From: Puccinia triticina
Taxonomy: Eukaryota > Basidiomycota > Pucciniomycetes > Pucciniales > Pucciniaceae
Assembly (NCBI RefSeq): GCF_026914185.1
Contig: NC_070565.1
Coordinates: forward strand, 992,001 to 1,056,000
Reading direction: 5' to 3'
DNA: 64,000 bases
Shown: positions 10,801 through 21,900 of the stretch, one piece after another
Numbering within the stretch: position 1 is the stretch's first letter
Layout of the letters: each line of letters opens with the position of its first letter
The notes under the pieces: model-generated
What the model was told of the DNA's origin: nothing
What the model saw: the letters and a program-made list of their open reading frames with translations, nothing else
The model's database searches: none
Program-made: the position numbers and the translations under genes

Positions 10801-11812
10801 CTGAATGAGTAAAGTATCACATTCTCCAAGTCTTCTCTCCAACAGGTTATGAGCCTCTTGCCGGAGTAGCTCAAAGATTTTAACACCTCAAAACATCCAT
10901 AGCTGGTGCTAGGACAAGTCTTTCTCAGTAGTTTAATCAAGAAACAAGCATAGTAGTCAGCTCTGATGAGCCAACATAGTCTGCAGGCAAGCACCCCACT
11001 CAGCGCTCCAACCATTTTCTTTTCCTTTTCTCCGCCAACCACTTGCAATTTCATTTTTCTCTATTTCTCTCTTCATGAAAACCTCCAAATCATAACCAAC
11101 CACCATAAAATAAACAGACATACTTTGCACACTGTGCAGTGCGTGCACTTCCAAGCAATTTGTGCACTGCTGGTGAAGGAAGCAACTTTTTCAAGATTTT
11201 TTCAAAAATCTATAGACAAGAATTTGTTTGTCCTCTGTGAATTTTTGGGGAGTTTTTTGAAGCTTCCTTGTATGCTGAAAAACTCTCTCAAAAAAGAAAA
11301 CAAGGACAGTCATTTGGGGCCCTGGAATTCATGTTCCTGTATGCCAAAAACTCCAAATAATTGATGGAAATTCAACTGTTTTGGAATGTTTTGGATACTT
11401 TGTGGAAGAATAACGCTTTGAAAAATTAGGATATTTCTCCACATAATGGTGCACTTTGAGAAATTTCCTATTTTTCAAGACCTTATTCTTTGCCGACGCC
11501 TGCCCCTGTAGAAGCTTGTGTTGGAAGATTGGCCAATTGCAGTCCTTACCAGAAGGCCAACCTTGGAGGATATGCCGGCGGCGGCTTCCAATACATCCCT
11601 TGGGCCACCAAATTTGTTTGGGGTATTGGGGGCGGTAGGGCCGACGACATTCATTATGTTGGCCCTCTGTTGAACAAAGTCAGCACGTCCCGATACATAC
11701 CACCAGCTCTCACCAGTCGCCTTCTTGCCCCACTGACGATTGGAGAGTTGAAACCAATACTGGGAGAGTGCCCAAGCTGATCACCGACATGTTTCTAGAA
11801 TCACATTTATAC
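10801..11812. other. No gene recognised
   Basis: Intergenic. A 96-codon plus-strand frame at 11490-11780 has a glycine-rich start and no known motif; I cannot support it as a gene. Confidence 0.35.
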
Positions 11813-12050
11813 AAATGAAACTCTTCTGGTTTGTATCCAAAACTGTTCTGGTTTGCATCCAAAACTCTTCTTGTTCTGCTATACATACATACAACTCCAA
11901 CATTATCTTTGGCTGAAAATCTGTTGACCCGCGCAATGAAGAGACACGCAAAGAGCCCCCTCAATCCGCACTCAGCTCCTCTCTCCGCTCGGCCTCCAAT
12001 CCATATAAGCACACAGCCATCTTTCACAATTTACTCAATCCATCTATCAC
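11813..12050 (+). promoter_or_regulatory. Duplicated 5' region of the second secreted-protein gene
   Basis: This stretch resembles the 5' flank of copy 1 (about 8630-8800). It shares TTCTTCTGGTT, GCATCC-AAACTCTTCT, CGGCCTCCAATCCATA and a TTCTTTCA-like segment in the same order. In copy 1 the homologous flank runs straight into the coding start. Here it is cut off from its gene by the solo LTR at 12051-13209. Confidence 0.65.
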
Positions 12051-13209
12051 TGTCAGCCGGGCTACTATGATAAGTTAGAGCCCGGCTAACAATGCTAGCA
12101 TATGTAGTAGCGGCGCAAAGGGCCGCTGAAGATAAGATAGAAATTACATTCTTTCACTAATAGTAGCGGCGCAGAGCGCCGCGCACAAGGATAGAAAGGG
12201 TATTCATTAATGAATATTAAATGCAGCGCAGAAGCGCCGCGCACCAGAAACTATGCAATACATATCCCCTCAAACCTTAAACCAAGTTGAGGGGTGAATA
12301 GTAGAACTCCAGCCAAAAATGGCCGGAGAACCAGTTATGAATTGGTTGAAACCCGCTCTCAAGGTAAGAGAATGGGTTGCAAGACATTCTCCAGTTCGAT
12401 CGAACTAGGAGAAACAACAACAGAAGGACCAATGTGAAACGGCCGGAGGAGTGTAGCAGTAAAATGAACTACTGAATCTCCCCGGCCGCAGATGAACAGT
12501 CCAAGAATGACTAGAAAATCAAATACCCTCCCTCGGATCAAGGGAGAGAACCCGTCATCTCCAAAAGATGAATGACAGGAGCGATGTGGATCCTAGAATC
12601 CTTGAACGCTCCTGTCCATTCTCTACTCCTCCGGCCGAAGAGCCGAAGGAAGAATAACTAAACAGAGCTACAACCCTACCGGCTGTAGCTTGAATATATA
12701 AATGGGGGCCTTTGGGCGATTCAAGGTCCCCCAGATACATTTATAACCACTTCGAAGCTTTGCCCGTCTCGCCCTCGTCTAATTGACCTGTGCGCTAGCC
12801 GGACCTTGCCTTGACCTCGGTTTACTTGAATCAGTAGTCTTTTTTACCGCAGACCCTCGCTGAGAGTAAGTCTGCGTTTTTTCCCTTTTCTATCGGGATT
12901 TTATCCCAAACTATCTCCTGGGTGCGAGTAATCGCGCAACTACCCCCTTTCCAAGGGCCCCAGAAGTCACAGGACACAAAAACCCCTGCGCATTTTGTGC
13001 GCAGGCCCTGTAAGAACCGCGGAGGGCACTAAACCACCCCAGGCGCCCCTGGCCCCTCCGTTAACCTCTTTTTTTGTTTCATTAGAAGTAGCTTTTCCTA
13101 AGCTACTTTGCACTTCTACCGCGCATTTGCTGCGCGCTACATTGCACCGTGCTCTGTCGCCGGCGTAGCTAGAGGAGTATTCATACTCTTGGCATCACCA
13201 AGCCTGACA
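12051..13209 (+). mobile_element. Solo LTR, 1,159 bp
   Basis: Begins TGTCAGCC, ends GCCTGACA, and is flanked by a perfect 5-bp duplication, ATCAC (12046-12050 and 13210-13214). No internal coding region is present, so this is a solo LTR left by LTR-LTR recombination, assigned on ends and TSD alone. A TATATAAA box lies near 12693 and points toward the downstream gene. A CTGAGAGTAAGT splice-donor-like site lies near 12862. It separates the 5' region of the second secreted-protein gene from its coding start, so any transcription of that gene may now start in the LTR. Orientation is inferred from the TATA box. Confidence 0.85.
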
Positions 13210-13256
13210 ATCACTAATCTGAGGGGAGAGCAGTAGAATTTCTCAGCAAACAAGTC

Positions 13257-14569
13257 ATGGTCATTCTACCAAGCATGTCCTCAAAAAGTTTTGTGGCCTT
13301 GCTTTTATTACTGCTTTCTCATTTTTATCCGGTTTTTGCCATGTTATACAGAGGGTCTTATCAGTCAGAGGAAGATTTTTATTGGGAAAGAGCTCTCAAG
13401 CTCACAGAGTCATCCAGCAAACAAGGCGAGTCTTTGTTTAGAATTTTTCACCAAGCAATTCCCTGTGCAAGATAACCTGTTTTCTCAAAAAGCCCTCCTC
13501 CCCGCACCTCTGATCAGCTCTGAATTCTTCTGCGCTTTCCATGGGAACAGATTGCTGACCTTGAGAACAACCATAAAACCTTCTCCTGATCATTGCTCGC
13601 GCCGTTAGTTCCCTTACATGAAGAAAAAATGTGAGAATTAAATTCCAAGATGCAAGAATTAAATGCCAAGATGGAAGATCCAGAAACTTTGAAACAAATG
13701 AAGCAGAGGATTTGTAAGTGGGATGTTTTTACTGGTCACGCTTGGTTCATTCTCTGGAATTGTGGATGACAACCCTCGGCGGGGCTGAATCACTCATGAC
13801 TTAACCTTTCTGCCACTGTGTGTTTAGATAACAAAGTTCCTGAAAAGTATCCTGGCAAGGATACTACTAGGGCTTTTATGCATGGCAGTAAGTTTTTTTT
13901 TTTTTGCAAATAGAAATTGATTGCATTCCAATAATTTTTTTCATCTTGATTCAAGATGAAAAAAAATTGACTTAAACACAAGATGATATTCACATATTTG
14001 CTTTCTTTGTCCCCCCCCCCAATTTCGACATTATCCGCAAAAGAGAGGACTTCCTACCGGCGGAGGTTGAGAACGCATTTTGAGACAGATACATGTATAA
14101 AAAATCACCACTTCAAGAGGTGTTGCGACTATACAAAAAACCTCCACTCGTAGTACAACCATCCCCCACAGAATCCGTTGACCAAGAACGCCTTCCAACA
14201 AAATCCATTGACCAAGAACACCTTCCAGATGAAACAAAATCTGTTGATCAAGAACACCTTCCAGATGAATTGAACCCCAAGCTGATAACAGCACTTGACA
14301 ATGCCATAGAAGGACTATTTGCAATCAAAGATGTCAATCATGAAAGCACAGTCCAGATTGGATATTACGGACAAATGTTTTGTATTATCAGTTCTTTTGA
14401 GCCGGCAGGAAGAACTTGGTATAATGAACTCATCATCTCGCATGTCCAACAGGAGATGGAATCAAGACGCAAGAAGATTGGGAAATTTGGAAACCATCTT
14501 GACTACATCTACAAGGTGATGCAGAAAGTGTTGTTGATTGAACCCTGGCTGCCTCGGGAAGCCATCTGA
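13257..14569 (+). pseudogene. Predicted secreted protein, copy 2, broken
   Basis: Paralogue of the gene at 8868-10031, with the same exon order. The signal peptide begins at ATG 13257 or, matching copy 1, at ATG 13275 (Ser-Ser-Lys-Ser-Phe-Val-Ala-Leu6 run to Pro-Val-Phe-Ala). The Ser-Ser-Lys-Gln-Gly-Glu-Ser block is shared with copy 1, after which the frame is lost by an indel. The GTAAGT donors after ...AGGATT and ...GCATGGCA are conserved. The last exon (from about 14046) has a TGA at 14081-14083 where copy 1 has Glu. It also contains three tandem copies of an 11-residue unit (Val/Ile-Asp-Gln-Glu-His/Arg-Leu-Pro) at about 14175-14270 that copy 1 lacks. The terminal exon is otherwise well preserved to TGA 14569, so loss is recent or the locus is polymorphic. 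An assembly error at one of the two breaks cannot be excluded. Confidence 0.7.
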
Positions 14570-15406
14570 ATTTATCAGTCCTATTTGATATAAAGTTGCA
14601 AATGATGTTGCGTGTCATGCTGAAGAAAGTGTTACATATAGCTACTTCAATCCATTTCCACTTGACTGATGGCGGAGACACACTGGGACTTCTCTTCTTG
14701 TTTCCAATCCATGACCTCTTTGCAACCCACTTCTGTTGTTTCCCTTCTGTTAAAAAGTACCCATTTCACGACTTCAATAAACCATTGAAAACATGCATAA
14801 ATCATGAATCCCAAGTTCCAGGACCCCGGCAAGCCCAGCCAGAGGGTACATAGCTGTAACGTAAATTGCAACCAAACCTTAATGGGATTCATACCTTTTT
14901 GAAAAAATGTTCTTCAACTCTCAAAAATCACTGGTGCAAGACTGAATTAAAAAATTCGTGAACAGGGTGCACATTGAGAGTGCGCATCTCCTGCTGTTGG
15001 AAGTGTCCAAATTGCATGCATATGGTTGCAAGCCAAACTGTGAATCAAGTTGCATACCATTTCATGAGTCCTCTTTGGCTGGGCTCACTGGGGTGCTCAA
15101 GCACTGTGAGCTGTCAGATGTTTTTGCACTTGGTTTGATCTGGGTTGACTGAGGAGAATCACAGCTGGCGGGACCAGAGCTACGTTTGGCTAACTTGTAG
15201 TGTAGTGTTAGCGTGATGCGTTGCAGTGCTTTTTAGCGGTTTTTTGGCCTCTTTTTGCCGCTCACAGCACTGTAGCCTGGCGTAACAAAGCGTAGCGGTG
15301 CACTACCAACACAGAAATGAAGGGCCGCTGTTAGCACTGCTACACTAACACTAAAGGGCCATGTAGCGTAGTGGCCCACTGTTGGCGGAGTTCTGGTGGC
15401 CTAATA
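14570..15406. other. No gene recognised; small inverted-repeat element
   Basis: Intergenic. About 15190-15360 contains opposed GTAGTGTTAGCG and GCTACACTAACACTA motifs with internal GC-rich hairpins, likely a decayed MITE whose exact ends and duplication I could not fix. Confidence 0.4.
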
Positions 15407-15702
15407 GGGGGTATCAAATATGAGAAAATCCACCATTATTGAAAAAAACCACCAGCTTTTAAACATGTTGGTCCTTCAGCTACCCCTTTTGGGATGCACT
15501 GGACAACTTCCTGTGCAATCTGGGACCCTTGCAGAGGCCAGTTAAGACCCAAGAAGTCTGGATTCTTGCGGGCAAATCTAGCTTGTTGGGCTCTGCATCA
15601 CTTCTGGGAGGCCTGCAGATCTCCACGGGAAGTCATCCAATGGTGACCAATTTCATTTTTGGCTGATTGACTAATTGTAGATTCCTCATATTTGATACCC
15701 CC
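15407..15702. mobile_element. MITE with TA target duplication
   Basis: Termini GGGGGTATCAAATATGAG and CTCATATTTGATACCCCC, 296 bp, flanked by TA (15405-15406 and 15703-15704), consistent with a Tc1/mariner-type non-autonomous element. It starts with the same GGGGG as the MITE at 10280-10510 but has a different interior. Confidence 0.82.
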
Positions 15703-15704
15703 TA

Positions 15705-16330
15705 ATGGCTTGATTTAGAGGGATGGGCTGAGCCTTGTTTGCTGGTGGAAAACCTGATCCCAATCTCTACGTACTCACCAGCGGCCAGCTGCAAGGTTGA
15801 GATTTTTTGCGTCTAGACCAGACATTGTCCTCCAATATACTCTTGAAAGAGGTACATTTGGTATGCAAAACAGGTCCAAATCAATACAAATGTTGTTGGT
15901 TCTGTTACGTCGGGCCCGAATCGTTGCTTAGCGATCTTTTTCGAGGGACCTTGGACCCCGTCTGTTTCTAAATTCTGGAATCTTTCGAGCTGGGCTTTCT
16001 AGGGTCCTGCTTGAAGCACGTGATCGTGGTGTCGACGTGCTTCAACGAGGAATAATGGGGGTGGCGAGTCGGCGAGGCGTGGTTTTGAGTGGGCTCAAGT
16101 CAGGGGAGCATGCTCCTGAGGAGTTTCCTTTCAGGGTTTGTTTGCGTGAGCTTTGGGTGCTCGGCTGTTGATAGGCTGGTGGGGGATGCCCTTTTGGGTG
16201 GCCGACGTCGGCGGAACCGGGGAGAAATTAGTCGGCGGGGCTGGTTTCCCCTTCATCAACGAGCCGCCGCTTCCCTCCAACCACCCACTCCCCACCCCAC
16301 CACGCTCGCGGAGGCCGACGAACGACGGCG
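15705..16330. other. Upstream region of the GC-rich gene
   Basis: No separate gene seen. Base composition rises sharply in GC from about 16050 onward. No clear TATA box; the promoter of the gene at 16331 presumably lies here. Confidence 0.4.
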
Positions 16331-17810
16331 ATGGCCAGCAGCAGCCCCAGCCAGCCAGACACCCGGAGCCTGCGCAAGGTCCGCTTCGACTCCCTCGAGC
16401 CCATCCGGGCCATCTACCGCCGGGCCACCAAGGCCTTCGTGCTCAACCAGCACGGCCAGGTCTGGACGGCCATCCACGACGGCCTCGCCCGGATCGCCGG
16501 GCTGCTCCTGCCCAGGCCCCCGCCCGCCCAGCCGCCCTGCTGGCTCGCCCCCGCCGACGCCCGCCACCCGCCCTCGATCGACAGCACCCTCGACCACGAG
16601 CTCCTCCAGCTCGAGCGCAAGTTCCTCATCCTCAAGATCACCTTCCTCGCCGCCCTCAGCCAGGCCCACCCCGCCCAGCGCCCGCCCTCTATCTCCGCCG
16701 ACCTCTCCGCCGACCAGGCCGGCCTGCTCGCCCCCTTCCTCCAGCTCGCCGACCACCCCCACCAGCTCCTCCTCCGCCTCATCGCCGACATCTGCCCCGC
16801 ACCCCGCCTCCACCAGATCCACCCCTCCATCCTCGCCGCCATCGGCCTCGCCTCCATCAAGCTCTCCGTCCCCCAGACCGGCAAAGACCTCATCCAGGCC
16901 TGGTTCGCCGCCATCGAGCCCTTCCACCTCACCTTCACCTCCCCCTCATCCAACAGCCCCACCTCCGACCTCAAGCTCTCCTACCAGAACCTCATCCAGA
17001 TCTACGCCATCCACATCCTCGGCGCCCTCAGCCAATGGCAACTCGCCGCCGACTTCATCCACAGCCACCTGTCCGCCGACATCCTCCCCCCCGAAACCGT
17101 TGACGTAAGCCCTCCCTCCCTCCCAAAACCCCACTCGACACAGGAAACTGAGACGGCGTGCGCTGCGACAGACCCTCCTGGAGGCGCTCAAGACCGCCCA
17201 AGCCCACCAAGCCCAAGCCTCCAAACACACCCTCCACCGGCTCCACCAGCGCCGCGAAGAGGCCTCCCGGCAGCAGCAGCAGCAGCAGCAGCAGCAGGTG
17301 AGCGGCGGCCGGAGGGCCCCGAAGCCCGAGGCGTCCCGGGCGAAGTACTCCTCCGGCTCGTCCGCCGGCATGTCCACGGCTACAACAGCCTCGACGACGA
17401 CGACGGCCACGACGGCCACCGACGGCGGCCCGCCGTCCCCGCGCTCCGCCGACAGACGGCCCAGCCTCGGCTCCCCCTCCTCGCCCGGGTACGCCGGCTT
17501 CCGCACCCGCCTCAGCCGCTTCGTCGCCGCCGACCCGGGCGCTTCAGCGCCCGGCTGCCCCCGCAGGGCCGCCCTCCCGCCCCCCGCCCCCCCGCACCCG
17601 CCCGCTCACCGCCTCAAGCTGCTCCTCGCTGCCCTCCTCAGATCGCCCGCCGTCGCCGCGCCCTCCTCCCTCCTCCTGCTCTGCCTCTTCTTCCTCAGAC
17701 CCCGCCTCCCCATCGCCTCCGCCTCCCCCTCCGCCGCCGCTGCTGCCCTCAAAGCCTTCGTCTCGAGACTCCTCGCCCTGCTCAAGATCCTCGTCACCCA
17801 TCTCCCCTGA
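16331..17810 (+). CDS. Peroxin PEX26-like tail-anchored protein (two exons)
   Basis: Exon 1 is 16331-17104. A 67-bp intron (GTAAGC...GACAG, 17105-17171) joins in phase 0 to exon 2 (17172-17810), giving about 470 residues. Reading through the intron instead would put the protein in the wrong frame and lose the C-terminus. The first 300 residues are a string of amphipathic helices: an Arg-Ala-Ile-Tyr...Ala-Phe-Val-Leu-Asn start, a Leu-Glu-Arg-Lys-Phe-Leu-Ile-Leu-Lys helix, a Gln-Ala-Trp-Phe helix and a Tyr-Gln-Asn-Leu-Ile-Gln-Ile-Tyr helix. Then come a Gln-rich linker with nine Gln (17271-17297), a Ser/Thr/Pro-rich region, and one hydrophobic segment near residues 424-437 followed by a short helical tail. 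Helix order, spacing and the C-terminal anchor resemble PEX26, which docks the PEX1-PEX6 ATPase on peroxisomes. This is similarity of layout recalled by eye, not an alignment score. A tail-anchored protein of another organelle is the main alternative. The gene is far richer in GC than its surroundings. Confidence 0.55.
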
Positions 17811-17819
17811 CTGACACAC

Positions 17820-17834
17820 ATATATATATATATC
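17820..17834. repeat. TA microsatellite in the 3' flank
   Basis: A short ATATATATATAT run just after the stop codon of the preceding gene. A CT microsatellite follows at about 18045-18063. Confidence 0.8.
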
Positions 17835-18459
17835 GCTAGTGTATCCTTCTTTCCCCCCGCTCTCTCTAGCTCTGTATCTTTCTTCCAACCTTACCCCACC
17901 CCCTAAAAAAAAGAGCCTATTTATCGTGCTTCTTATATATTTACGTGTTGTTTGTAGGGCCCCTATGACCAGCGCGCCGGCTTACCTGCGGCCTTCTGTC
18001 GTCTTTCTTCCTCCCCCGCTCTTCTGTCCAAGTACACTATACTCCTCTCTCTCTCTCTCTCTCACAGTAATGTTTTCTTTTTTGGTTGGGTTCGAGGGCG
18101 GCCAGCGAAGAGCTAGTGCGCCGATTTGTACATGTGAACACCGCTTCCTTCTGGCTTCCGTGCAGAGTATGACCATGCTAGAAGAAGACCTTGCGAAGAT
18201 ATCCATGCCGTCTGTGTTTTGTACCGCATAAGTGTTGTGCCGGAAGGGCGGCTGAGAAGATGTGCCCAGAGTAGCACAGCACATCCATCTCTAGGTGGTC
18301 ATAAATCTTGGCCCGGGGATCCGGCTCAACATGCAGCCGGGAGCGACTTAATGGCAGCAGCCACCCACCCTGCTCTTGTCTGGGGCACTATCCCCTTTGG
18401 CCCACCGGGCGGTAATACCATGGCGCTCATGTATGTAAACCGGCTACACGGCGGACGCA

Positions 18460-18665
18460 AAACTCCAAAGTATCTCCGAAAGTATTTCGGAGAGCCTCCA
18501 AAGTACCCGCCAGCAGCAGCGGACGGTCGGCACTTGGTCAAAACATCTGACGAAGTTCCTCCGAAGTAAGATTTCAATGGAACTTCGAATGTCCTTCGGA
18601 GATCCTTCGGAGGAAAACCTTCCTCCAAAGACTCTCCAAAGGACATTCGAGGATCCTTCGGCAGG
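18460..18665. repeat. Clustered TCCGAAGGA/TCCTTCGGA inverted motifs
   Basis: At least eight copies, in both orientations, of variants of CTCCGAAGGA, forming several possible hairpins. Similar CCTCCGGAGG/CTCCGAA motifs recur at 21061-21290. These may be subterminal repeats of the DNA transposon whose fragment follows at 18683. Confidence 0.6.
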
Positions 18666-18682
18666 CCTATCACATATCTAAA

Positions 18683-19003
18683 ATGTCAGGCAGATGGTCA
18701 AATAAACCAAAGATTCACATGCTGCTACACCTCCCTCAATCAATCAGGCAATTTGGACCACCAATTCTGTTTGCCACAGAGAAATTTGAGAGTTACAATG
18801 GCATAGTCCGCACTGCGTCTATTCATTCCAACAGACAAGCTCGCAGTCATGATCTGGCTCTCACATTCAGCAATCATCATGTAGAGAGGCTCTTATTCTC
18901 TGGTGCCTATATTTATGATTGTCAAACAGGAGAATACTTCCAAGCATCATCGGAAATTACAAACATATTCAACGCTCTTTTGGTTACAACTCAAAATCAG
19001 TGA
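18683..19003 (+). pseudogene. Plavaka/CACTA-type transposase fragment
   Basis: A 106-codon frame contains Lys-Ile-His-Met-Leu-Leu-His-Leu-Pro, then Ile-Arg-Gln-Phe-Gly-Pro-Pro, Ala-Thr-Glu-Lys-Phe-Glu-Ser-Tyr-Asn and Ser-Ile-His-Ser-Asn-Arg-Gln-Ala. This succession (K-x-H-x-L-x-H-L, FGP, ATExFE-x-x-N, SNxQAxSxD) is typical of the C-terminal part of Plavaka-family transposases of basidiomycetes (CMC/CACTA superfamily). Only this piece remains. The non-autonomous elements at 23449-26153 and 58695-59907 have CACTA-like ends and could have been mobilised by such an enzyme. Confidence 0.7.
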
Positions 19004-20278
19004 ACCCCATGATTTCATACCCCTACTTATAAAATCCCAAAGTGAATCCGTATGATGAAGAGCAAATCCCATCCGCACTGAGGTTAAACTTCCCAAACAG
19101 TAGAATCAGGCAAGTTTCTTCAATCAAACTTAATTCAAAGTAAACCATTTACAAGGGAATGTTTTATTTGGTGAGCAAAGATGCAAAACACTCATAAAAT
19201 ACTACCACTGATAACCAGTAATAACAACACTATCCATTTTATGTGGCTAATAGGAGCAAGGTTCCCAAAATAGCCATGTGATAGCGTGTGTTCAATCAGT
19301 TTGGGAGGTCACTCCAGGGAATCGATTCTATTTGCGTTGAGTGGAATGCACACGTGGGCAGATAAATCATCATACACAAATGTGGACACTGGCCAAAAGT
19401 TCCACATCAACCATTGTACCTGTCCCTGTAAGTCCCTCTGATATAAAAAACACATGAGGATCCACTGAAAATAATCAAGAAGTTCAAGAGAAAGCTGATT
19501 CCTGACAATTACAAACAGATGGTCAAGTGTTGTCTCAATGTACAGCATAACTGCTTTGATGGAGGCTGCAATATGTTTGAAGGCGCAGTGCCAGTCAACA
19601 AGCAACAGGAGGGAACATCTGTGTGTCATCACATCCAACACACAAACTATAACAGTTATCTGCTGAATTCCTTTGCACATCATGAGGGTCAGATCCACCG
19701 CCATGAATCTTCTTTGCAACCACAATAAATTCCTGAATCACTCATGATGAACGCATTGCATGAGGGACTCCAGAAGTGGCGCGGAGAAAATGAGCCTGAT
19801 GATCTCAGTGATTAAAATGTCTTTGTTTATTTGAATGGATGTTCCTCTACTATGTAGCACAATTTATACCTTGTTGCTCCTGAATTTTTCACCCCATCCA
19901 TTTCATAAAAGGGACCCCAACCATTTCATCCAAAGGATGTAGCTGTTCACCACATACATTTCATTAATGGGTGTAGCATGTTTTATGTCAATCATTATTT
20001 ATGAAGCTAGCTTGGGAATTTCTCTTCATCATTGTTGTGCAAGCAAGTCTGCATGCTTGTTGAGTTATGTGCAGTATAGCCCAATTGAACTTAGTTTTTT
20101 TGGTTGACTTCTTTATTTTTCTTCAGAGGTAATTTGGATAAGTATTCTTCAGAGGGAAGAAGGATTTGTAGGGGCATGAGCTTATGGGACCAAAGAGGAA
20201 TTGCAGGGGGTGGGTCACAGGGCACTTTAAACAAACAAGTGAGGAGTGGGGGAGGTGGCGGGTGCGGCAGGGAAAACG
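19004..20278. other. No gene recognised
   Basis: AT-rich, repeat-like sequence. A 138-codon minus-strand frame at 19309-19725 has hydrophobic stretches but no motif, and its start and composition do not persuade me that it is a gene. Confidence 0.35.
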
Positions 20279-21036
20279 TCAGGTCTGGTTGAGTCGTTTC
20301 ATGGCCTTGGGGACGCCGTCTGTGAGCAAAACCGCAGGCCTGTAGCGGATCCCAAGGTTGCAGAGGGTCTTGACAGAGGTGGTCTTGAAGATAGACCAGT
20401 GGTAGAGCAAATGATTCTCGATTGCAGCTCAAGTCACCTTGTCCCCGGCCTTGATGTGGCACAATTTGAGATACTGGTTCATTGAAAGGTCACGTGGTGA
20501 GGTTGGAGGGGTTGGGGTCGCAGGTTCGGCTTGACTGTCGGTCTTCACTCGCTTTGGTGTTGGGGGAGATTGAGTCAAATGAGCCAACAAACCGGACAAA
20601 GCTAGTTGATCGACCCGTGACAACCGCTCCTCCTTTGGCGAGTGGGCGTTGTTGTCATCAAAGTCTCCGGAGAAGAACTGGTTCGTCTGTTCAACAAACG
20701 TCTCCAAGAAAAACTTGTGTTTCACAGCTCGCCGGGGGGGGGGGGGGGGGGGGGGGGTTGGGGTCGTCTTCTTGCAACACCACATTGTCTTGTTGGGGGC
20801 CGATAGGCTGCGACCCGTCGCAGGACTCCTCGCGAGCCTATTGGGTCAAATCGTGTGGTCAATGTGTGTTCTTTCTTGTCAGCAAGGAGGGAAGAAAAGA
20901 CTACCCGCTTACCGTTGGGTGGGTGCCCTCCTGCTGAGACGACATTGGTGGCTTTGTTGGCGGAGGGGAGCTGGTGGGGGATGTTGAGGAGACTGTCCAG
21001 GTGAGCGATGCCCTTTGCCATGCATGTTGGCACCAC
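20279..21036 (-). pseudogene. Repetitive basidiomycete protein family, decayed copy 1
   Basis: Read on the minus strand, a Ser/Pro/Thr-rich region precedes a C-terminal motif Ser-Met-Asn-Gln-Tyr-Leu-Lys-Leu-Cys-His-Ile ... Tyr-His-Trp-Ser-Ile-Phe ... Leu-Cys-Asn-Leu-Gly-Ile. This is a SAM-like helical bundle pattern found in multi-copy basidiomycete proteins of unknown role. A TGA near 20432 interrupts the motif, and a run of 24 G (20734-20757) interrupts the upstream frame. The plus-strand copy at 21901-23043 has the same motif. The function is not known to me. Confidence 0.5.
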
Positions 21037-21060
21037 TCGCCTCCATCAAACGGGTTGACA

Positions 21061-21285
21061 TTCAAAGGTCCTCCGAAAAATAATCGGAGGGGAGGGCTCC
21101 ACCTCTGAAGATCCATCGAAGTCACCAGCATTCAAAGGTCCTCCGGAGGTCCTCCGAAAAATAATCGGAGGGGAGGGCTCCGCCTCCGAGGATCCATCAA
21201 AGTCACTGGCATTCAAAGGTCCTCCGGAGGTCCTCCGAAGAATATTGGGAGGGGAGGGTCCTTCCTCCCAATGGACTTCGGAGTA
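21061..21285. repeat. 70-81 bp tandem repeat, three copies
   Basis: Units start TTCAAAGGTCCTCCG at 21061, 21131 and 21212. Copies 2 and 3 carry an extra CTCCGGAGGTC block. Each unit has an internal inverted pair, CCTCCGAAAA...TCGGAGGGG. Confidence 0.85.
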
Positions 21286-21900
21286 GAGTGAGATGTCAGA
21301 AAATAAGGTTTTATCCGGTCCAACCCGGTGGTCGGACGGATATTTCTGTCACCTTTGAATTTCATTCGAAGTTTTTGCCCCACCTTTGGAAAATCTCCAG
21401 ATTTTCTTCAAAGATCATCCAAAGGACCGCGACTTTGGAGGTCCTCCAAGTGAAAACCCAAAGGTTTTTTGGCAAAAAACCTTAAAAGTGCGTCCGCCGT
21501 GTACTTTCTATTTTCTCCTCAACACCGCAAAGTGAAACCTACACGCCGGGGGTTCTTCTTACCGCGCGGCCGTGTGGATGCGACGGGTCACACCAGATTG
21601 GGGATTTCGCCGTGCCCCCGTGATTGTGGGCACCCCGTCGAAAATGCACAGGGGTGTCAAATCCTCGTCAATCTGATGAGAAAACATCGATGGGCTCCAC
21701 GCAAGTACATAGATTTAATCCCGGTGGAGTCTGTGGGAGCCAATATTGTGTGCTGTCGAAACCACACACTGAAATATTTTCTATGAGGTTTCCACGGCTC
21801 TGTGCCTCCGGTCAGTCAGAGAGCCTGTTGAAGTTTTGCCTTCTCGGAAGAGCAGACCTTCAAGACCTTCACCACCCCTGAAACTCTCACATCACGCCCG

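Noticed and set aside
16089..17108. Long plus-strand and minus-strand frames overlapping the GC-rich gene
   Set aside because: Extreme GC removes stop codons from all frames; these frames have only Pro/Ser/Arg or Gly/Glu runs, while the chosen frame has coherent helices and a phase-consistent intron.
20385..20450. tRNA-like string (GGTAGAGC...GATTGCAG)
   Set aside because: It falls inside the decayed protein copy on the other strand, and the arms do not pair into a cloverleaf.
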